The notes under the pieces are model-generated. The model was not told where the DNA came from and searched no databases. It worked only from the letters and a program-made list of their open reading frames with translations. The translations under genes were made by a program, and so were the position numbers. A stretch of DNA of 64,000 nt from Rhizobiales bacterium IMCC20636 (GTDB taxonomy: Bacteria; Pseudomonadota; Alphaproteobacteria; Rhizobiales; GCA-2746425): contig CP018226.1 of the NCBI GenBank assembly GCA_016865015.1, positions 3,627,001-3,691,000 of the forward strand. The letters are read 5' to 3'. This document shows, piece by piece, positions 1 to 8,626 of this stretch; position 1 is the stretch's first letter, and each line of letters begins with the position of its first letter.

Positions 1-116
1 AAATCTCATATATCAAATTAGAAACATTCACTGGTCTTATCAATTGAAAAAGATCATGTGTCGCGCGATACGACTCAATCGATTCACTTCCACATGGCCT
101 AACATAGGAGATTGCC

Positions 117-518
117 ATGTCTGCGATACCCGGAAACAGTTTTGATACATCCCTCGCCCCGACGGTTGCCAAGAGCGCCTCGATGGTGAATGCCGCAGTG
201 CTTTCCATCGTGAAGCGCGCCTCCGCCGCGTTGAATTTCTGGTCCTATCGCCGCACAATGACACAGCTTGTGACGCTTGATGACCATATGCTGAAAGACA
301 TTGGCGTAACCCGTGGCGATATCCGGAAATCCTCCGCCCTGCCCTATTCGGATGATCCGACCACACAGCTTCGAATTTTGGCGATGGAGCGGAGTGCTTC
401 TGATCTGGTGTGGACAAAAAATGCGGAAGAGCGTCGGAGGCTGCAAGTGCAGCGCCCCAGAGCTTCAGGCTGTGAACCCTACAGATCCAGTGATCAGCGT
501 GACGTAAAACTTCGCTGA
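117..518 (+). CDS. DUF1127 (YjiS-like) protein
   Basis: The 133-residue product carries a DUF1127 segment at about residues 40-65 (WSYRRTMTQLVTLDDHMLKDIGV, shown by the LDDHMLKDIGVTRGDI core). DUF1127 proteins are small arginine-rich alphaproteobacterial proteins. In Rhodobacter one of them takes part in stress adaptation and RNA-level regulation. This copy is longer than the usual 50-70 residues, with an extra 35-residue N-terminus and a polar tail after the domain. A good ribosome site (TAGGAG) lies 6 bases before the ATG. A structured 3' region and a terminator follow. No enzymatic motif, signal peptide or membrane segment is seen. The exact role here is unknown. Confidence 0.8.
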   Translation: MSAIPGNSFDTSLAPTVAKSASMVNAAVLSIVKRASAALNFWSYRRTMTQLVTLDDHMLKDIGVTRGDIRKSSALPYSDDPTTQLRILAMERSASDLVWTKNAEERRRLQVQRPRASGCEPYRSSDQRDVKLR

Positions 519-530
519 TCGCCTGCCGGA

Positions 531-653
531 AAAGCCAACGGGGCAGCGAGCCCCCTCATGATGTGCAGATGCGCCATCTCCATCTTGGTCCATCTGCATG
601 GCTGCCCCAATTGGCTTTACGAACCGCCCGGTCCTTACACCGGGCGGTTTTTT
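531..653 (+). ncRNA. candidate structured 3'UTR RNA after the DUF1127 gene
   Basis: Between the DUF1127 stop and the terminator lies a long fold. Bases 531-547 pair with 601-618 as two 8-bp helices split by a small internal loop, and bases 564-571 pair perfectly with 591-598 inside it. The terminator hairpin at 622-653 closes the 3' end. In Rhodobacter, sRNAs are processed from the 3' region of a DUF1127 mRNA. The CCUCCUCCC loops of that family are absent here, so any relation is by arrangement only. It could also be just a stable 3'UTR. Confidence 0.45.
622..653 (+). terminator. rho-independent terminator
   Basis: A perfect 11-bp inverted repeat (622-632 with 639-649) with a 6-base loop is followed by six T residues on the plus strand (648-653). 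It ends the DUF1127 and candidate RNA transcript. On the minus strand no T-run follows, so it is not obviously bidirectional. Confidence 0.9.
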
Positions 654-677
654 CGTTTGCGCGCCTGAGAAGAATTC

Positions 678-3600
678 TTATTCAGCCAGAACGCGCGTAT
701 TGGGAAAGATGACCCGGATCAGGGTGCCCTTGGATGGGGTGCTTTCGATCAGGAATTGCGCCCGGTTGGCCTCAACCAGCGCCTTGGTCAATGGCAGGCC
801 GAGACCGGTGCCGCCTGTGGACATGTTCTTGCGGCCAGCGCCGCCCGGTTGCTCCGGATGTTCGATCTGACGAAACGGTTCCATTGCCTTGGCCAGATCC
901 GCTTCCCCCATACCGACGCCGGTATCACGAACGCGGATAATCAAAGAGCCGTCCTTCTCGACCACAGCAGAGACAATCACCTGTCCGCCTTCGGCTGTGA
1001 ACTTGATGGAGTTGGACAGAAGATTCAGTGCGATCTGCCGCACCGTCTTGGCATCGGCCACCACACGCGGCAAATCATCGCTGAAACTCGTGCGGATTAT
1101 AACCCGCCCTTCATTCGCCTGCGGCTGCATCAGCGCCACGCATTCCTTCAGAACCGCCACCAGATCAACAGCCGTGAAGCTCAATTCAAGCTGTCCGGCC
1201 TCAATCTTGGAGATGTCGAGCATGTCATTCACCAGATTGATGACATGTGCGCCGGACGTATGAATATCGTTGATGTAATCCTTGTAACGCGGGTTCCCGA
1301 TCGGGCCGAAACGCTCTTCCAGCATGACTTCCGAAAATCCCAGAATGGCATTCAACGGAGTGCGGATTTCGTGGCTGATCTTGGCGAGAAAATCCGACTT
1401 GGCGGTATTGGCTTTTTCAGCATTGTGGCGTGCGGCGATCAGATCGTCTTCGGCACGCTTCCACTGGGTGATGTCACGCAGCACCACGCAAAGGCGCATT
1501 TCCGAGACATCATCAGGATTTTCTTCACCAACCCGGCCGACGGTCATGAACAGGGGCATATAGCCGCCCTTTGCGGTCTGGCCGATAACCTCGCGCCCGT
1601 CATTGAGGACTGATGCAACACCTGCACCTGTGATCCCGGCCAGATAGTCACGGGCGGGTTTGTGGCTTTCCAGCGCAAGCAATGTCGTCAGATCGCGGCC
1701 AACAAGATTGGCCTGATCTTCATCAAACAGTGCTTCTGCACCATGATTGAGGGCAAGAATCTTTCCATCCACATCGATCATCAGCACACCTTCGGTGGCT
1801 GTGTTCAAAATGGCCAGAAGTTCATCTGCGGTCCAGATGCGATCACCCACCGCCATATGTGAGGCCGGTGCCAAATCCGCAGAATTGACAGGGTGAACGG
1901 TCAACAGGCTTGCCGGTTGTCCCTCCCAATCGATCCCGCTGATCGCGGCGCGCACCTTGTGGGCCGCATCGTCTTTTCCGGTCAGCTTCATGATGCCATC
2001 ATCGCCAATACGGTCCAGCGAAAACCCACCCATGGGCGTGGCGGCATTTGCGGCGACATAAGCCTGCGCATCGTCATAGCCAACCATGCGCGCGAGAGAC
2101 GTATTTGCAAACAGAACCTGATCGTCCCGCACTACCAGAACACCGGTATCGACCCGATCCAGCATGGTGCGCAGTGCAATCTCGGTCAGATCATCCTGTG
2201 CTGTATCCGGCGTTTCGTCAGGTTTGACTGGTGCCACATCGTGTGCAGGCGGTTCGGATGGTTTGACATTTGATGCCTGAGCAGGCTGCAGCGTTTCAAC
2301 GGGTTGGCTGACCGTTCGCACGACCGGACGTTTGCCAAGAGATTTGCCGATTTCCTCAAAGGCGCGGCGTTCCTCGGGAGTCAGGCCACTGATCTGACCC
2401 CGCACCCGTGCAGGAGCCTCCGGCGAGCGCGTATCTATGATGGCAGGAATTTCACCTGTTTCATCATTTTGATCAATTTCTGACCCTCCAGTTTCCGGAT
2501 CCGCGAAATGAGGTTGCGTGGCTTCGGAGGCTGCAAGATCCGTATCAGTGGTCTCAAAAACGTCTGCTGCCAGTTCATTGGTTGGATGCTCAGACGGCGT
2601 AGCGACGTGATTGTCCTGGACTGGCACCGGTTCAACTACGGCGTCTTCATTGCGCAACTGACAGGCGCCAAATCCGCGGTAGCCCTGAAAACGTTTCTCG
2701 GCATCAAAGACCGGCATGGCAGACAACTCGATCTCAGCCACTTTTTTCCGATTGGGCAAAGCCCAGACGATATGTTTGCCGCTCCAGATATCCTTTGAAG
2801 CGATTGTGCGTTGCATATCGCCGTCCGGATCCAGCTGGTAATCGCCAGCCAGATCCTGCCAGGTACGCCCCTCAATCGCCCCGCGCAAACCGACCAGGGT
2901 CTGGAACTCGGGCGAAACGAAGGTAAATTTGAAGATTTCATCCATGCGCCATACAAAGCGCATCAGTTCGGCCTCAGAAGACGCTGTAGTGTTGCGCGAC
3001 TTAATGATTTTGCCAGGTACTATGGTCTCAGGTACTATAGTGTCTGGCGCTACAGTGTCTGGCGCTTTTGGCTGCGGCGGCAGAGTGTCGTTGGCGGCTG
3101 TTGGGACTTTTATCTGCGAAGCAGCAAGCCGTCCGCCATGGTTTGGTCTGACAGCATGCGTTCCGCTGGAAGTCTGGGTTGCCACTTTCAAGGGTGCGTC
3201 TGCTGCATCCACCAACAGCAGGAAAACGTCATCATCGTCGTCGGCTGGCAGTCTCAGCGCCGTTAAAAGATGTCTTGTGCCGGACTGGATCGTGACCTGT
3301 TGCGATACTGGAAGAGCACTGTCTTCAGCCTCTTCCAACAGCTCTTGCAGGGCTTCTGCGGCATAGCGTAATTCATGAAAGGCCCCAGACGAGGCGATCA
3401 CGTCACCTGTGTTGCTGAAGAGCGCAGCGTAGTGGTGGCCTGACCCAAGCCAGTCGGCCAGCCTGTCTGCACGGCGTTGGAAATCCTGGGCGGCAGGCGC
3501 CGAAACCGGACGCAGCAGAACGCCGGCAACGCCCTCCATATTCCGCAATTTGCGAACATTCACCATTTCCAATAGGGTGGATGCACTGCGCCCCAGCCGG

Positions 3601-3875
3601 AGACGCTGAATCTGCTCCTTGTCATTGTGCAGCCAATTGAACAAAGGTCTGATCTGCTTGCGCAATGGAAAGTCTTGCGGAAACTCTTCGTTCAACAGTG
3701 TTTCCAGATCCTGCGTGCCAAGACGTTGTGCGCCAGCAGGGTTTGCCCAGAGCAGTTGCGCGCCGTCAGGTGACAATACAAGAGCCGGGTTCACGGACAA
3801 AGCAAGCGAGCGCAATGGCTCACAAGCTGTCCATGACATAAAGGCTCTGTTGTCACGACGTTTTGACAATTGCAT
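678..3875 (-). CDS. multi-PAS sensor histidine kinase, DivJ/PleC/PdhS type
   Basis: This is a large, apparently soluble kinase of about 1065 residues. PAS-like segments sit near residues 305-410, 565-640 and 680-800. A HisKA domain follows with the phospho-acceptor His near residue 835 (FLAKISHEIRTPLNAILGFS), then a HATPase_c domain with N box (NLLSNSIKF), DTGVGM and GTGLGL motifs. There is no receiver domain and no membrane segment. A Pro/Glu/Thr-rich linker separates the first two PAS regions. Sequence and size resemble the alphaproteobacterial cell-cycle kinases that act on DivK (PdhS of Brucella is about 1035 residues). The frame is open to a TTG at 3956, but the ATG at 3875 has a better upstream context; an ATG at 3839 is also possible. 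No response regulator is adjacent. Confidence 0.85.
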   Translation of the reverse strand: MQLSKRRDNRAFMSWTACEPLRSLALSVNPALVLSPDGAQLLWANPAGAQRLGTQDLETLLNEEFPQDFPLRKQIRPLFNWLHNDKEQIQRLRLGRSASTLLEMVNVRKLRNMEGVAGVLLRPVSAPAAQDFQRRADRLADWLGSGHHYAALFSNTGDVIASSGAFHELRYAAEALQELLEEAEDSALPVSQQVTIQSGTRHLLTALRLPADDDDDVFLLLVDAADAPLKVATQTSSGTHAVRPNHGGRLAASQIKVPTAANDTLPPQPKAPDTVAPDTIVPETIVPGKIIKSRNTTASSEAELMRFVWRMDEIFKFTFVSPEFQTLVGLRGAIEGRTWQDLAGDYQLDPDGDMQRTIASKDIWSGKHIVWALPNRKKVAEIELSAMPVFDAEKRFQGYRGFGACQLRNEDAVVEPVPVQDNHVATPSEHPTNELAADVFETTDTDLAASEATQPHFADPETGGSEIDQNDETGEIPAIIDTRSPEAPARVRGQISGLTPEERRAFEEIGKSLGKRPVVRTVSQPVETLQPAQASNVKPSEPPAHDVAPVKPDETPDTAQDDLTEIALRTMLDRVDTGVLVVRDDQVLFANTSLARMVGYDDAQAYVAANAATPMGGFSLDRIGDDGIMKLTGKDDAAHKVRAAISGIDWEGQPASLLTVHPVNSADLAPASHMAVGDRIWTADELLAILNTATEGVLMIDVDGKILALNHGAEALFDEDQANLVGRDLTTLLALESHKPARDYLAGITGAGVASVLNDGREVIGQTAKGGYMPLFMTVGRVGEENPDDVSEMRLCVVLRDITQWKRAEDDLIAARHNAEKANTAKSDFLAKISHEIRTPLNAILGFSEVMLEERFGPIGNPRYKDYINDIHTSGAHVINLVNDMLDISKIEAGQLELSFTAVDLVAVLKECVALMQPQANEGRVIIRTSFSDDLPRVVADAKTVRQIALNLLSNSIKFTAEGGQVIVSAVVEKDGSLIIRVRDTGVGMGEADLAKAMEPFRQIEHPEQPGGAGRKNMSTGGTGLGLPLTKALVEANRAQFLIESTPSKGTLIRVIFPNTRVLAE

Positions 3876-4130
3876 TCCATTCTTATTGTGGCCAGGCTTC
3901 AGTGTGCGTGGCCGGCAAAGTACTCGCTGAAAGTCGACGCGAATTCTGTTGGGCAACTTAATCTAAACAAAGCGCCCGTATTAAGTTTTTGTTAATACAA
4001 ACTGACCGGGGGGTCCATCTATTGTCCCAAATACGGCATTTTGATTGCAAACAGGGTTAAATTCGAACCCAATCCACAGGTTCCACAGCTCCCGAAAGAA
4101 GGGTGGAAAACCTTGAATCTGAATTTTTAT

Positions 4131-4169
4131 GTTGCACTGCACCATTTTTTCATTATATTGCAGTGCAAC
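4131..4169 (+). promoter_or_regulatory. PhaR-type operator and promoter of the first phasin gene
   Basis: A perfect 11-bp inverted repeat, 4131-4141 (GTTGCACTGCA) with 4159-4169, has a 17-base gap containing an AT-rich TATATT -10-like element. The TGCAnTGCA half-sites match the TGC-rich sequences bound by PhaR, the PHA-responsive repressor of phasin genes. Assignment to PhaR is inference; phaR is not in the window. Confidence 0.65.
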
Positions 4170-4201
4170 ACAGATTAACGCTAACTCACGAGGGTGTGAA
4201 G

Positions 4202-4576
4202 ATGAGCAAAAATTATGATATGACTGAACAGATGCGTGCCTTTGCCGAACAAGGCATGGAACAGGCCCGCAAGGCTTTTGACACTTACATCGAGACCATG
4301 CAGGAAACTGTCGGTAAGCTTGAAACTTCCAGCAGCGATCTGCAGTCAAAAACCAGTGAAGCTGGAAAGAAAGCCCTGTCTCTGACAGAAGACCACATGA
4401 GCGCGGCATTCAGCCAGGCTGAAAAACTGGTCACGGCCAAAGACCCCCAGGAAGCTCTCGAACTGCAGACCAAATATATCAGCCAACAGATTGATTCCGT
4501 TACAAAACAGGCGCAATCCATGGGCGAAGAAGCTGTCAACGCAGTGAAAGACATTCAGAGCAAGTTCAAAGTCTGA
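4202..4576 (+). CDS. phaP: phasin (PHA granule-associated protein)
   Basis: This 124-residue amphipathic helical protein has no Cys and no signal peptide. It has the phasin signature AKDPQEALELQTKYISQQ near residues 80-97 (Phasin_2 family). Phasins coat polyhydroxyalkanoate granules and control their number and size. The ATG at 4202 is chosen because it follows a GAGGG ribosome site by 8 bases and starts the family-like sequence. The upstream in-frame extension to 4103 would run through the operator and promoter. A second phasin gene follows 140 bases downstream, with its own operator. The pair suggests active PHA storage, although the synthase genes lie elsewhere. Confidence 0.9.
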   Translation: MSKNYDMTEQMRAFAEQGMEQARKAFDTYIETMQETVGKLETSSSDLQSKTSEAGKKALSLTEDHMSAAFSQAEKLVTAKDPQEALELQTKYISQQIDSVTKQAQSMGEEAVNAVKDIQSKFKV

Positions 4577-4590
4577 ATCATGCTGAAAAA

Positions 4591-4624
4591 TGGTGCATTG
4601 CAAAATAATTGTTGCAATGCACCA
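4591..4624 (+). promoter_or_regulatory. PhaR-type operator of the second phasin gene
   Basis: A perfect 13-bp inverted repeat (4591-4603, TGGTGCATTGCAA, with 4612-4624) has an 8-base spacer. It shares the TTGCAnTGCACC half-site with the palindrome before the first phasin gene. A TATATT element lies just downstream at about 4634. No T-run follows, so an operator is more likely than a terminator. Confidence 0.65.
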
Positions 4625-4716
4625 TAAATAGATTATATTTGATACTCAACGGCTTGCCGAGACATCATGCTCACGCTGCAGGCCACAAGAATTCGGCACA
4701 TACTGGAGTTATTGAC

Positions 4717-5292
4717 ATGACCACACAAAAACCAAAAACCACTCGCGCTCGTACTGCAAGCAAACCTGCAGAAACCGTAAAAACTGAAACAACAACTGCA
4801 CCGATCATCCCCGGCATGCCCGGCTTCGATGCTTTCAAGGTTCCCGAAATTCCGTTCGCAAATGCCTCCATGTTCGACATGTCGAAATTCGACACTGCAA
4901 AAATGGAAGTTCCTGCAATGGTTCGCGACATGGCTGAAAAAGCCGTTTCCCAGACCAAAGACGGATACGCAAAAGCGAAAGCGGCTGCTGAAGAATCTAT
5001 CGACGTTGTGGAAGAAACATTGGAAACTGTTCGTGAAACAGCTCTGGAAGTCCAGCACAAAGCCATGGACAGTGCCAAGGCAAACACAGACGCAGCTTAT
5101 GATTTCTTCAAAGACCTGTTCAGCGTGAAATCAGTTTCCGAAGCTGTTGAGTTGCAGACATCCTTTGCGCGCCAGCAGTTCGAAATGCTGAGTGCACAGT
5201 CAAATGATATGTCTTCTCTTGCAGGCAAGGCGATGACCGAGACTTTCAAACCAGCCAAACAGGCTGCTGAAAAAGTCATGAAAGCCGCATAA
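4717..5292 (+). CDS. phaP: phasin with disordered N-terminal tail
   Basis: The 191-residue product starts with a Thr/Lys/Ala-rich tail (residues 1-30, with TTQKPKTTRARTASKPAE). A Pro-rich hinge follows (IIPGMPGFDAFKVPEIPF), then a long amphipathic helical region containing the phasin-like SVKSVSEAVELQTSFARQQFE near residues 140-160. The basic tail recalls phasins and PHA-linked proteins that also touch DNA, but that is inference. The ATG at 4717 follows GGAG by 8 bases; the longer in-frame start at 4609 lies inside the operator. It is a separate transcription unit ended by the terminator at 5321-5343. Confidence 0.87.
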   Translation: MTTQKPKTTRARTASKPAETVKTETTTAPIIPGMPGFDAFKVPEIPFANASMFDMSKFDTAKMEVPAMVRDMAEKAVSQTKDGYAKAKAAAEESIDVVEETLETVRETALEVQHKAMDSAKANTDAAYDFFKDLFSVKSVSEAVELQTSFARQQFEMLSAQSNDMSSLAGKAMTETFKPAKQAAEKVMKAA

Positions 5293-5320
5293 TCCAAAAG
5301 CTCTCACACTTTTATCGAGA

Positions 5321-5343
5321 AACCCGGCTTCGTCCGGGTTTTT
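5321..5343 (+). terminator. rho-independent terminator after the second phasin gene
   Basis: The stem AACCCGG/CCGGGTT (5321-5327 with 5334-5340) has a CTTCGT loop and is followed by T residues. It lies 29 bases after the phasin stop codon. Confidence 0.88.
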
Positions 5344-5521
5344 CTTTGTCCACAATTCTCCAGCCCTGAAGTCCTGTTGAGCACCGGCTCGCCCCTCAGA
5401 TATCCATCACAATCAAGTCGGATCGGAGAGAATGTAAATTCACTTCAAAGTTTTGCTTGAAATGCTGCGAATGGCAGCCTAAAGACTTCCTCGCCTGCAG
5501 CTGTTATGTTGTTGGGCATGT

Positions 5522-5598
5522 GCAGCTGTAGCTCAGTTGGTTAGAGCGCCGGATTGTGGATCCGGAGGTCAGTGGTTCAACCCCACTCAGCTGTACCA
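5522..5598 (+). tRNA. tRNA-His (anticodon GTG)
   Basis: A complete 77-base cloverleaf has the acceptor stem 5522-5528 with 5588-5594, anticodon stem 5549-5553 with 5561-5565, and anticodon GTG at 5556-5558. The T arm carries GGTTCAA and the CCA end is encoded (5596-5598). The discriminator is A (5595), the first pair is G1:U72 and the base before G1 is T, so there is no encoded G-1. This is the divergent alphaproteobacterial tRNA-His form, read by a matching histidyl-tRNA synthetase without G-1. Confidence 0.96.
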
Positions 5599-5652
5599 TT
5601 TTTCCCCAAAATCATTTCAGACCGTTTGTTGTTGATACAGAGCCGTTTGACA

Positions 5653-6450
5653 TCAATTCGTTGTCTGGTCACGGCGTTGCTCTGTGCGCGTTATATAGGA
5701 TGCAATCAGAACACCGGTCGTCACCAGTGCCAGAAGAATGCTACACACAGCGTTGATTTCCGGCGTCACGCCCAAGCGAACCTGGCTGTAGATTTTCATC
5801 GGCAATGTGGTGGCACCCGGTCCTGATGTGAAGCTGGCGATGACAAGATCATCCAATGACAATGTAAAGGCCAACATCCACCCTGCGATGATGGCAGGTG
5901 CAATCACAGGCAGGGTGATCAGGAAAAATGTGCGGGCCGGCGGGCAACCAAGATCACTTGCAGCCTCTTCAAGTGAGCGGTCGAATGTGACCAGACGGGA
6001 TTGCACCACGACAGCGACAAAACACATGGTGAAGGTGATGTGGGCCAGCGTCACCGCCCAGAAGCCACGCGCAAAATCAATCGCCACAAACAACAGCAGC
6101 AATGACAGTCCGGTAATGACTTCGGGCATGACAAGCGGCGCATAGATCATTCCCGAGAACAGAGTGCGGCCTGCAAACCGCTTGTGCCGGGACAAGGCCA
6201 ACGCTGCCATTGTGCCCAGCACTGTGGCGATGGTTGCAGATAACAGGCCGACACGCAAAGTGACCCATGCGGCATCAATCAATCCTTGATTCTGCCACAT
6301 CTCGCGATACCATTTTGTGGAAAAACCGCCCCAGACCGTCACCAGGCGGGATTCGTTGAACGAGAAGATAACCAGCAAAAGGATGGGCAGATAAAGGAAT
6401 GAAAACCCGAAGACCAGAGAAGTGATGTTGAACCAGCCGGAGCGCTTCAC
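5653..6450 (-). CDS. potI: putrescine ABC transporter permease PotI
   Basis: This inner-membrane permease has 265 residues and about six membrane segments. The binding-protein-dependent transport loop is present as EEAASDLGCPPARTFFLITLPVIAPAIIAG near residues 175-205. It belongs to the PotC/PotI group, the second permease of putrescine/spermidine importers. The start is a GTG at 6450 overlapping the potH stop (GTGA), preceded by a GAGGAGAAA ribosome site. The longer open frame into potH is not coding. It is the last gene of potF-potG-potH-potI. Confidence 0.92.
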   Translation of the reverse strand: MKRSGWFNITSLVFGFSFLYLPILLLVIFSFNESRLVTVWGGFSTKWYREMWQNQGLIDAAWVTLRVGLLSATIATVLGTMAALALSRHKRFAGRTLFSGMIYAPLVMPEVITGLSLLLLFVAIDFARGFWAVTLAHITFTMCFVAVVVQSRLVTFDRSLEEAASDLGCPPARTFFLITLPVIAPAIIAGWMLAFTLSLDDLVIASFTSGPGATTLPMKIYSQVRLGVTPEINAVCSILLALVTTGVLIASYITRTEQRRDQTTN

Positions 6451-7361
6451 AAGACTTTCTCCTCTGCCCGCGCCTGCGCATTCTGGAACAGAGCAATAGG
6501 AACCACGAGGATCAGCAGCAGAATGACGGCCACTGCGCTTGCCACCGGCCAATCCCGATTGTTGAAGAACTCCACCCACAAGGTGCGCCCGATCATCAAT
6601 GTCTCTGATCCACCAAGCAGATCGGGAATGACAAATTCTCCCACCGCTGGGATGAAGACCAGGAAGCATCCGGCGGCAACGCCGGGAAGCGAGATCGGGA
6701 ATGTAATTGTCCAAAAGGCTTTCAGTTGGGTGCAGCCCAGATCTTGAGCTGCCTCAAGCAGACTGTCATCCATGCGTTCCAGAGAGGCATAAAGCGGCAA
6801 CACCAGAAAAGGCAGATAGGAATAGACGATGCCAATATAGACTGCAGCGTTGGTGTTGAGGATTGTCAGTGGCTCGGAAATGACCCCAATGGCAAGCAGC
6901 GCCTGGTTCAGCAATCCTTCCTTCTTGAGAATTCCGATCCACGCATAGACTCGAATGAGGAAGGACGTCCAGAAGGGCAAAATCACCAGCATCAGCAAGA
7001 TCGCACGCCATGATCTGGGTGCACGCGCCATGGCATATGCCATCGGATACCCGATCAGCAGTGTCATGAGGGTTGCGATGCCAGCAATGATCAGACTGGA
7101 AAGATAGGAGCGGTAGAACAGCGGCTCTTCGAACAGAAACACATAATTTTCAAAGCCGAACTCCCGAACCTGCTGCCAAAAAGCCACCAGACCATTGCTG
7201 ACATCCAATTTGGGGCTGTAGGGCGGTATGGAGATTGCCGGTTCTGAAAACGAAATTTTCAGAACGATCAGAAAAGGAATGAAAAACAACGCCAAAAGCC
7301 ACAGATAAGGCACGCCGATGAGCACAAACCGGGCACCAAAGATGCGTTTCAAGGCATTCAC
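6447..7361 (-). CDS. potH: putrescine ABC transporter permease PotH
   Basis: This 304-residue inner-membrane permease has six predicted helices and the EAA loop LLEAAQDLGCTQLKAFWTITFPISLPGVAAG. It is the PotB/PotH-type partner of PotI. The GTG start at 7361 overlaps the potG stop codon (GTGA), and its 3' end overlaps potI in the same way, so the three genes are probably translationally coupled. The open frame continues upstream into potG, but that part matches no permease. Confidence 0.92.
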   Translation of the reverse strand: MNALKRIFGARFVLIGVPYLWLLALFFIPFLIVLKISFSEPAISIPPYSPKLDVSNGLVAFWQQVREFGFENYVFLFEEPLFYRSYLSSLIIAGIATLMTLLIGYPMAYAMARAPRSWRAILLMLVILPFWTSFLIRVYAWIGILKKEGLLNQALLAIGVISEPLTILNTNAAVYIGIVYSYLPFLVLPLYASLERMDDSLLEAAQDLGCTQLKAFWTITFPISLPGVAAGCFLVFIPAVGEFVIPDLLGGSETLMIGRTLWVEFFNNRDWPVASAVAVILLLILVVPIALFQNAQARAEEKVL

Positions 7362-8560
7362 GAGGCCAGCAGGATGCCAGCATCCGCTCCCCAATACAGC
7401 CACACCTTATCTTCCCAGGACAAAGGCCGCTCGACCAGTCGGGTGGCATTGGTCTGGGTTGCCCGAATGATGAACCCGTCATTGATCTTGACGTGGTAGA
7501 CAGACACATTCCCCAGATAGGCGATGTCGTAGATCGTACCCTCAACAGCATTGACCGGATTGGCAGGGTCAATTCCATCCGGAACTTCCTGAGACAAGCG
7601 TACCTTTTCCGGCCGCATGGCAAACCAGCCCGCGTCCCCTGGTGACAGAGTGCCCGTCGTATCGCACTCGATCTGAACGGTCAGAGTTTGCTCAGGCTTT
7701 GGCCCCATGCCCGCACATTGCATGGTTGCGCCAGCCTCCGAGAACGCGGTCAACCGGCCCTCCATCAGATTTATGTCTCCAATGAAATCAGCAATATAGC
7801 GAGATGAGGGCTGTTCATAAATTTCAGCTGGCGTTGCGATCTGGACGATGCGGCCCTTGTCCATGACCGCGATGCGGTTCGCCACGGTCATGGCTTCTTC
7901 CTGATCGTGTGTGACAATCATGAACGTCGTGCCAAGACGCTCCTGCAGATCCATCAGTTCAAACTGGGTTTCCTCACGCAGTTTCTTGTCCAATGCGCCC
8001 AAAGGTTCGTCCAGCAGCAGCACCTTCGGGCGTTTTGCCAAGGATCGCGCAAGGGCCACCCGCTGGCGTTGCCCGCCGGACAATTGATGTGGCTTTCGCC
8101 TGGCAAACGCTTCCAGTTTGACAAGGCTCAGCATTTCCTCGACCCGTGCCTTCACCTCGGCATTTGGCACACGCTCCTGTTTGAGACCAAAGGCGATGTT
8201 CTGTTCCACGCTCATATGGGGAAACAGTGCATAGGACTGAAACATCATATTCACCGGACGCCGGTATGGCGGGGTTCCAGTCAGGTCAGTCCCGTCAAGC
8301 GACACACTTCCGCTGGTTGGCGCGTCAAATCCGGCCAGCATGCGCATCATGGTGGTTTTTCCGCAGCCGGATGGGCCCAACAGCGCAAAGAATTCACGCT
8401 CATAGATGTCCAGCGACAAATCATCCACCGCCGTAAAATCACCGAAGCGCTTTGTCACGTTTTGGAACGAGATAAAGGGTACGGCATCTGAATCTGTCCA
8501 TGGCGAAAACTCATTTCGAACAGGCCCCAGAGTTTTTGCCATCGTGTTCGCCGCTTTCAC
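7358..8560 (-). CDS. potG: putrescine ABC transporter ATPase PotG
   Basis: This ATP-binding subunit of about 400 residues energises putrescine import. It has Walker A GPSGCGKTT, signature [16 protein letters not shown], Walker B VLLLDEPLGALD, and the switch His in FMIVTHDQEEAM. The C-terminal third is a TOBE-like substrate-regulation domain typical of PotA/PotG. The first codon is a GTG at 8560; an ATG at 8542 gives a protein six residues shorter, and neither has a strong ribosome site. It lies 66 bases after potF and overlaps potH. Confidence 0.93.
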   Translation of the reverse strand: MKAANTMAKTLGPVRNEFSPWTDSDAVPFISFQNVTKRFGDFTAVDDLSLDIYEREFFALLGPSGCGKTTMMRMLAGFDAPTSGSVSLDGTDLTGTPPYRRPVNMMFQSYALFPHMSVEQNIAFGLKQERVPNAEVKARVEEMLSLVKLEAFARRKPHQLSGGQRQRVALARSLAKRPKVLLLDEPLGALDKKLREETQFELMDLQERLGTTFMIVTHDQEEAMTVANRIAVMDKGRIVQIATPAEIYEQPSSRYIADFIGDINLMEGRLTAFSEAGATMQCAGMGPKPEQTLTVQIECDTTGTLSPGDAGWFAMRPEKVRLSQEVPDGIDPANPVNAVEGTIYDIAYLGNVSVYHVKINDGFIIRATQTNATRLVERPLSWEDKVWLYWGADAGILLAS

Positions 8561-8626
8561 ATTTCTTTGATGCCACTGCCCGGCCGCTCAAGGCCGCGCA
8601 ATGTGTTGCCTTAGAAGCAGGCCTGT

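Noticed and set aside
531-653. Assignment to the CCUCCUCCC (CcsR) sRNA family
   Set aside because: The diagnostic CCUCCUCCC loops are absent; only the DUF1127 neighbourhood is alike.
756-1613. 285-codon plus-strand frame opposite the histidine kinase
   Set aside because: It lies wholly antisense to a clearly conserved kinase catalytic region and shows no protein-like motifs; it is a mirror frame.
4591-4624. Intrinsic terminator of the first phasin gene
   Set aside because: There is no T-run after the stem and the half-sites match those of the operator before the first phasin gene.
6451-6714. Upstream extension of the potI frame to 353 residues
   Set aside because: The added residues are low-complexity and fall within potH; the GTG at 6450 has the ribosome site and gives a normal PotI N-terminus.
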